Assembly (NCBI GenBank): GCA_032622095.1
Contig: CP136067.1
Coordinates: 74,302,705 to 74,366,704, forward strand
Direction of reading: 5' to 3'
Length of the DNA: 64,000 nucleotides
Source of the DNA: Siphonodentalium dalli
Taxonomy: Eukaryota > Mollusca > Scaphopoda > Gadilida > Siphonodentaliidae
In this document: positions 58,670 to 64,000 of the stretch, one piece after another
How the letters are laid out: every line of letters begins with the position of its first letter
How positions within the stretch are numbered: position 1 is the first letter of the stretch
Program-made: the position numbers and the translations under genes
Notes under the pieces: model-generated
Database searches by the model: none
Told to the model about the DNA's origin: nothing
What the model saw: only the letters and a program-made list of their open reading frames with translations

Positions 58670-58921
58670 TTACGATGTCCAGAGAACGGAAAACATTACG
58701 CCAAGGGCATAGTGTCCATTGTAATTAAAATGAGAAGCAACTGACTTTTCAATATTGTCAGTATCCCGCACATGCTCTTTCATCCGCTCCCCTAACATTC
58801 GTTCTGTTTCACCAATATAAACAACTGTTCTGCATTTCCTACATGACCGACAATACACCACATTTCGAGTTTTACAATTCACATTATGTTCAACAGTATA
58901 CAACTTTGTTTTCTGGTTCAC
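58670..58921 (-). pseudogene. Penelope-like element GIY-YIG domain fragment
   Basis: An 83-codon minus-strand frame reading H-N-V-N-C-K-T-R-N-V-V-Y-C-R-S-C-R-K-C then V-V-Y-I-G-E-T-E-R-M-L-G-E-R-M-K-E-H and K-S-V-A-S-H-F-N. The Cys-rich lead-in, Y-I-G-E-T, the R-x3-H spacing and the K-S-(A/V)-x-x-H-F motif are those of the GIY-YIG endonuclease at the C-terminus of Penelope-like retroelement proteins. The reverse transcriptase part that should precede it is absent upstream (58922 onward is a different repeat), so this is a 5'-truncated relic. Confidence 0.75.
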
Positions 58922-58949
58922 TGGTTCAAATGAAATAAGAGTAAAATCC

Positions 58950-59220
58950 TAGATGACTGCCGACGCCATGTTTTATGGCTGAATTACCCCAAAATGACTC
59001 GTTCCCATTTACATGTCACATCCATGACAAATTTCAAGAAGATCAGACAAACAGTACGGCCTGCAGCCTGTGCTAATGGATTTATTTTGAAATCATAGAT
59101 GACCACTGGAGGCCATGTTTCTTTGCTGAATAACCCCAAAATGACTCTATCCCATCATGTCAATGTCAACAGCCATTACAAATTCATAATGATCCGACCA
59201 AAGGTAGCCTGTGCTAATGA
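58950..59220. repeat. Two diverged units of about 140 bp
   Basis: ATGACTGCCGACGCCATGTT / ATGACCACTGGAGGCCATGT, CTGAAT(T/A)ACCCCAAAATGACTC and AAGATCAGAC / ATGATCCGAC recur in order at 58954 and 59098. The remainder to the exon-7 acceptor (59669) shows nothing. Confidence 0.7.
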
Positions 59221-59669
59221 AAGTTGTCGATGGACACATACACATATGGATGACGGATACCAACCCATGGCAATAGCTCAAACTTTACAAGTAAAGTTGA
59301 GCTTAAAATGGTTCATAGAATCGAAAAGCAAAGAGGTGATGTCAAAAATAAATATTAGCCAAATTTAGTCAAACATTTGTTTCTTGTGTTTCTATTGCTA
59401 TTTATTAAAGTCACCTCACTCGTGTGACCATTCACTCGTGCGACCATTTCAAATACATACACAGTCATTCGGTTTTGATGTTTTTGTGTCCAACATGTAA
59501 CAAAACAGAAATTCTCTATTTTCTTATAACCAAGGACAGATGAATGCTTTGTGGGCAGAAAGTGCATGTGATTTACCTGTGTGAAAATGTATTATTTTAA
59601 ATGAGGCCAATTGATCGCAATGTGAATAAATTAATGTCTGTTGTTGTATATTTGCTATTATCTTTTTAG

Positions 59670-59742
59670 GTTTGCAGCTACAAGACTCAATGAGTACTTC
59701 ACAAAGAGGGATGACTTTTTTGCTCTACAGCTACCACAGTAA
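59670..59742 (+). CDS. ETNK: Ethanolamine kinase terminal coding exon with stop
   Basis: A 73-nt coding part of the last exon. It completes Gln292 and encodes F-A-A-T-R-L-N-E-Y-F-T-K-R then A-L-Q-L-P-Q before TAA at 59740-59742, ending within a residue or two of the usual ETNK C-terminus. The acceptor is TATCTTTTTAG. The 3' untranslated region starts at 59743, and a tandem-repeat element begins only about 150 nt later. No AATAAA was seen before that element; AATAAA at 60398 inside it is the nearest candidate, so the true 3' end is unknown and may be supplied by a repeat. Confidence 0.95.
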
Positions 59743-59892
59743 CACAGTATTAGATTTAACTATAACCCAAGCAACAAAGTTGGGGGTGGTATTCTGCTTG
59801 TCTGCTCATTTGCAGTCAATTTGTTTTAAACTTGACCAAAATATTAACACCATGGGAACCTGTGCACCTGCTATTATGAGCTTGGTCGAAGT

Positions 59893-60770
59893 TTTTAGCT
59901 CAAGTTGACAAAGTCAAGTTTGAGCTATTGCCATGGGTTGGCATCTGTCATCCGTCCATAAACAATATCCTTTGGCACACCCTACAGGCCACATCCCTCA
60001 TCCAATTTTCACCAAACTTCATATGGATCCTCGGGGTAACATCCAGATGGGAGCTTACCATTTTTTTCTTCAAATTTTGTTGGTCAGCAGCCATCTTAAA
60101 TTTCACATTTGAATCCATCGGCACACCCTGTAGCCCAAAATTATTGGCGAAATGTTTAAAAAATTTACAGGCATGTTTGGGATCAATTCTAGATGGGAAT
60201 TATTGAATGAAAAACATGGCTGCTAGCAGCCATCTTGGATTTTGCTCATTTCAACACCCTACTGGTCACATCTCTCATCCGATCGTTACCAAACTTCATA
60301 TGGATTCTCAGGATTAACTTTGAATGGGAGCTTACCATTTTTTCTGAATTTCGTACAAAAACATGGCTGCCAGCAGCCAACTTGGATTTCACATTTAAAT
60401 AAATCGGCACACCCTGCAGCCTACAATTCTTGGCGAAATTTACAGGCATCTTTGGGATCACCTCTAGATGAATTTGAAATATTTTCAAAGAAAAACAATT
60501 TACCGGCAGTCATCTTGGATTTTACTCTTTGCATGACTAAATCCTTTGACATACCATACAGGCTACATCTCTCATCTGATCATTTCCAAACTTCATATGG
60601 ATCTTCGTGGTGACCTGTTGTTGGGTCATGAAATGTTTTCGATTTCGTGACATCTAGTATTACTTAGGCATTTCAACTTTCCGCATTCCTAATCACTCCA
60701 TTGATTGTAACACATGAAATTATCCCCAAGTTGAGCTACAGTGTCATTGACACTCTCATTTTAGTTTTGA
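59893..60770. repeat. Tandem-core element just downstream of ETNK stop
   Basis: Head GCTCAAGTTGACAAAGTCAA and CCATGGGTTGGCATCTGTCA, four to five units with ACCAAACTTCATATGGAT, CTAGATGGGA and CAGCAGCCATCTTGGATTT, tail CCCCAAGTTGAGCTACAGTG. Same family as 18000-19520 and 20449-20800. It lies within 150 nt of the stop codon and so could be part of the transcript 3' end. Confidence 0.8.
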
Positions 60771-60967
60771 TCTTTATTATTTCATAAATGTACTTAATAT
60801 AATGTACCATCTAGTATAACTTAGACATTTCAACTTTCCGCATTCCTAATCACTCCATTGATTGTAACACATGAAATTATCCCCAAGTTGAGCTACAGTG
60901 TCATTGACACTCTCATTTTAGTTTTGATCTTTATCATTTTCATAAATGTACTTAATATAATGTTTCC
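60650..60967. repeat. Recent tandem duplication, about 159 bp x 2
   Basis: Two copies from CATCTAGTAT(T/A) to TACTTAATATAATGT (60651 and 60809) differ at only a handful of positions. The duplicated segment includes the tail of the preceding element. Confidence 0.9.
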
Positions 60968-61820
60968 AGTCTGAGGAGATGCAGTCTGACTATACAAAAG
61001 AATAGACTCAGTATATCCAACACATAGTCTGGAATAGATGATATCTAAAACCACTTCCCCATAAAACTGTCATTGCATGCTAAAGGTCTGGACCAAACAG
61101 TTTTATTGTTGGCGATACTCTGGAGATGCATTCCACCAAATTTGACAAATTGATTAAAACAGTGCTCTCACTCAGTCTAATTAATGTTAGACTCTTGAAC
61201 AAGCTACGTGTTACAGGGTCTAAAGGATTCTTCTACCATTCACACTACTGTTCTTGGACCCTTCATAGCCGCTTTTAGTGTTTAAGTAGTTGTCCTAATC
61301 TCTAATTTTGTAAACACTGTGTGAAATTATCAATGTGACAGAAAATTTACTTTACTATTTTTAGCCAGCTGGCGAATCGACATGTTGCTGTATAGGAATT
61401 CCGACAATTGCCTGATTAGCTTCATTGCTTTATCCTTAAATGATGTGAGTGGCCGACACGAGGCTTCTCAAAGTACTGACGGTTCCAGACCTATCAGTAC
61501 CGGGGCTGTTCCGCATGTGGTACCGCGGTACCGATACTAAGATAATATTGTTTGTGGGTGCTTGGATTTATACAAGTTATATGTACAATGTGCCAGGTAC
61601 GAAATACAGGTTGATCTTCCAGCTGGAAGTAGATAACAATGTGGATTTAGAAGAATTTAAATAATGAATTTTGCCAATTGGTTGACCAATCAGTTATTTT
61701 CAATACAACAAAACACTTCAAAACAAGCATTTCAAGCAAAGATACATACAAGGCCACGCAAATTGGAGTTGGCAATTTGTTGTTTGAACATGTCTTTGAA
61801 CAATGAGTGTAAGGTTCCAT
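60968..61820. other. Downstream flank, unassigned
   Basis: Mostly single-copy. AGTACTGACGGTTCCAGACC (61472) resembles AGTACCGACAGTTCTGGTAC (62929) in the same orientation. No exon recognised. Confidence 0.35.
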
Positions 61821-61827
61821 CTTACAG

Positions 61828-61875
61828 AGAAGCATCGCTAACTGATGATTTTACTGATCACTTTGTTTTGGAGAG
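61828..61875 (+). CDS. Candidate small exon, possibly CaMKIV-like kinase
   Basis: CCATCTTACAG | 48 open nucleotides | GTAAAC. In the frame ..E-A-S-L-T-D-D-F-T-D-H-F-V-L-E.. the product resembles the stretch just before the glycine-rich loop of Ca/calmodulin-dependent kinase IV (human form has S-N-R-D-A-L-S-D-F-F-E-V-E-S before E-L-G-R-G). Exon phase 2-2 and length are compatible. The next exon would have to start with the glycine loop, and I found none before 64000. A decayed copy (E-A-S-L-I-G-Y-F-V-L) lies at 62545-62578, so it could instead be repeat sequence. Confidence 0.3.
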
Positions 61876-61879
61876 GTAA

Positions 61880-62880
61880 ACTGTAAAGCCGATGAGTACA
61901 ATCTGCGTGTTTTGGATTAAGGTGACTGCGAAACATTGTTATCGAATGGGAATAGATGACGTGGTTGCCATGAATGGAATTGATTTTATATCCAAATTGG
62001 TAACAAGCAACGTCATTCCTATGTATGAATATGATATGTAGCAAAGATTCATGATGGTTGGCTTGTCGGTAAGCTTTTATGCTTTGGTAATTTTACAAAG
62101 TGGTTGAAAAAGCTTCCTCAGCGATCGAATATAATTAATGATGACAGTTTATATTCACAAACACAGGTTCACTGACTATTGAAATTGTGACTGTGGAATC
62201 CGATTTAAATAAATAAAATACAATGATATAATGCTGAATCTCTCTGTATTGACCAATCATTTAAATTATTTCTACATACAAGAAAAAAAACCCACAAAAC
62301 AATCATTCCGATCGAGCCTCGAGGACAAGTACATGTCAGTTGCAGATTGATTGTTTGATGTCTTTGAACGTCAATTGAAGTATAGAAATATACATGGTAT
62401 ATCCCCCTCAAATTGATTTAGCTGCAGTTACTGCACGTGACATCAGTTGGGGCCATGTGCATCATGACTTGTTGCTCAGTCAGCAGTTGGTCATTTGTAA
62501 TTGTCTTATGTTTAGATTGCGGTATGTGTATGATTCTATACTCATAGAAGCATCGCTAATTGGTTACTTTGTGTTGAGGCTACTGTGGCACCCGATGATA
62601 TACGCAGAAAATGTGTGTAATTTAAATTATCCAACTTCGCGACAAAATAAGTACTATTTGCGACTACTGATAGATCGTATTGCATTCCGTTTTGGTTGGG
62701 GCAAGTTGCAAATTGGATTTGCTACTATGCAAATATTGTCACCATATGAAAACAAGCACCATTTTTTTAGCAATAGCAAACTGTGGTTCAAATTTGGTTT
62801 TGTTAACGCTCCAAATAACATCTAAATCAAGTTATCCATTGCTTATGCAAATGTATATTGACTACTAATCCTAGTTCCAT
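61880..62880. other. Downstream flank with an unassigned 143-codon frame
   Basis: A frame at 62394-62825 (plus) is the second longest uninterrupted frame in the window, but its product has no recognisable motif and is rich in Leu/Ile/Tyr/Phe, as chance frames in AT-rich DNA are. The part at 62545-62578 is a decayed copy of the candidate exon at 61828. Confidence 0.3.
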
Positions 62881-62979
62881 GTACCATGGTACTCAACACT
62901 CAGTACTGGTACCATGAAAATTGTCCAAGTACCGACAGTTCTGGTACCTGTACTGGTACTGTTGAGAAACCTGGCCAAC

Positions 62980-63190
62980 ACTGACATAATGCTTCGTGGA
63001 GATAATGGATGCAGCTTGTTCGAGAGTCCAATTATAATTAGAACTGTCACCAAATTTTGACGAAAACTTGTTCTGATGGCAAGTTTTAATTATTCTTGAC
63101 CAAGTCTTCTCGGTCCACAACAGCTTGGGATATCGGTTGGGATGATGCTGTTTTTTGAGAGAGTCCCACCCGTTCTTCTATAAACAACTT
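62980..63190 (-). pseudogene. Coding-like fragment, minus strand, with plus-strand relative at 63580
   Basis: The minus strand reads W-D-S-L-K-K then Y-P-K-L-L-W-T-E-K-T-W-S-R-I-I-K-T-C-H-Q-N-K with frame slips. The plus strand at 63588-63660 has the homologous words GGATGGGACTCGGTCCAAAA and GATATCCCAAGCTGTTGTGG. A third weak relative is at 19611-19650 (TATCCCAACTGATTTC, GAAAACTTGGAC). Origin unknown; probably an old mobile-element exon. Confidence 0.35.
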
Positions 63191-64000
63191 TCATTCAAAA
63201 GATGCACTACATTTACACATGGAGCCTGGGAATTCATGTAAATCCCTGAATGTGCTTAATCATCTGACATATCCACGATTAATCAGTCTTCAAATTGATA
63301 TACCATGATAGAAAAAGGTATAGTGATGATATGATAATTGAATGTGTTTTTTTACATGCACGACAAATCAAAATTCTCTGGAAAACAAGGCTTTGTTTAC
63401 TTATAAATCTCGTTGCTTTGACATTTAACGGACCTCTGATATATGCATGTTTGATATCATCATGCTTGGGAAAGGCTGCTCTATGTTCATGTACACAAAG
63501 CTTCCATTTGACCTAATCAAACAACATACAAGCAAGATAACTCCTGCCCACAATTCTGGGCATAAAGTCTTTTACAAAAGAGTAACGGGATGGGACTCGG
63601 TCCAAAACACCATCAACCCAACTGATATCCCAAGCTGTTGTGGACTGAGAAGACATTGTCTACCCAAAACCACAAGAGAAACATCTGGTGTTACACATAT
63701 TTTAAAGTGTTTTATAAGATTTATTGTTCTAAAATAATGCCAGTTTGTGGAAAAATATATGGGGGGGGGGGGCAGAATTATTTCCTGGTGACAGCTATCT
63801 GTATGCTTACATTTATGTTATTGAGAATGAAACTGGTCCACTTCTTATTAAGCAGATAATAACAAATCTGCTATTTTCAGAGATATGCTATTTTTTCAGA
63901 GTTCTATTTCCCAATATTTGGACATATTGCCTTAATAATAGAGTTATGTTGCTAAAATAGAAATTATTTACGCAAATTTTATTTACAATATTTTATGTAT
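63191..64000. other. Window end, unassigned
   Basis: Contains the plus-strand relative of the 63.0-kb fragment (63540-63700) and a G12 tract (63761-63772). No gene recognised. Confidence 0.35.

Larger units (their letters stand above)
11924..59742 (+). other. ETNK: Ethanolamine kinase gene, seven C-terminal exons
   Basis: Span of the only convincing host gene. Seven exons (11924-12192, 19800-19937, 28256-28401, 34451-34534, 46054-46217, 51919-51992, 59670-59742) have AG/GT borders and join without a phase error into 315 codons plus TAA. The product matches the ethanolamine kinase family from its F-T-(D/E)-G-I-(S/T)-N-K motif to the C-terminus. The enzyme phosphorylates ethanolamine with ATP in the cytosol, the first step of phosphatidylethanolamine synthesis by the CDP-ethanolamine route. 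Conserved C-H-N-D-L (catalytic Asp, residue 172 of the visible part), Asn177 and I-D-Y-E-Y (Asp191) favour a working kinase, and ETNK over choline kinase. Introns are 5.7-11.5 kb and consist largely of repeats. The N-terminal part (about 30-130 residues in relatives) was not located. Confidence 0.95.

Noticed and set aside
11924..59742. Choline kinase rather than ethanolamine kinase
   Set aside because: I-T/S-N-K followed by G-C-Y, I-D-Y-E-Y and the C-terminal helix match ETNK better than the I-D-F-E-Y-type pattern of choline kinases.
62394..62825. 143-codon plus-strand frame
   Set aside because: No recognisable motif, composition of AT-rich chance translation; not called as a gene.

Overview
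The window is animal genomic DNA. It is AT-rich, has long introns with GT/AG splice sites, and is packed with transposon remnants and satellite-like arrays. The repeat types (CTGT/CCGT microsatellite heads followed by tandem core units of about 130-175 bp, hAT, pogo and piggyBac MITEs, a Penelope-like GIY-YIG fragment) and the protein sequence suggest a marine lophotrochozoan, most likely a bivalve mollusc. The species call is inference.

One host gene is clear. Seven plus-strand exons between 11924 and 59742 join in perfect phase into a 315-residue C-terminal portion of an ethanolamine kinase (ETNK family, first step of the CDP-ethanolamine Kennedy pathway), ending in a TAA stop. The nucleotide-binding segment, the H-N-D-L-x3-N catalytic loop and the I-D-Y-E-Y metal-binding motif are all intact, so the gene looks functional. 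The N-terminal exon or exons were not found; they lie in or beyond the first 11.9 kb.

Layout: 1-11923 is upstream or first-intron DNA with a palindrome array, a GATTCGGC inverted-repeat element, pearl-like arrays, and one hAT-like element (6500-11417) interrupted by another (6765-10462, 8-bp target duplication). Intron 1 of the recognised gene (12193-19799) holds a repeat copy A (13917-17470) carrying a precise Harbinger-like insertion, then a tandem array. Intron 2 holds two more arrays, a long hairpin and an exon-like stretch on the minus strand. Intron 3 has two hAT elements and an array in plus orientation. Intron 4 has near-identical arrays in the opposite orientation, so exon 4 sits between long inverted repeats. 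Intron 5 has a second Harbinger-like copy, a piggyBac-like MITE and a pogo-like element. Intron 6 has repeat copy B (54716-57592), a second long hairpin and the Penelope-like fragment. After the stop codon come another array, a 159-bp tandem duplication and mostly single-copy DNA with one candidate exon (61828-61875) that may belong to a CaMKIV-like kinase.

The most notable points are: (i) an 84-nt, frame-preserving exon carrying the metal-binding Asp lies between long inverted repeats, a layout that favours exon circularisation or skipping; (ii) two Harbinger-like copies keep different exon-like pieces of what may be one transposon gene, and one insertion has a readable empty site in the same window; (iii) four hAT-type insertions can be defined to the base from 8-bp or near-8-bp duplications, one nested inside another.
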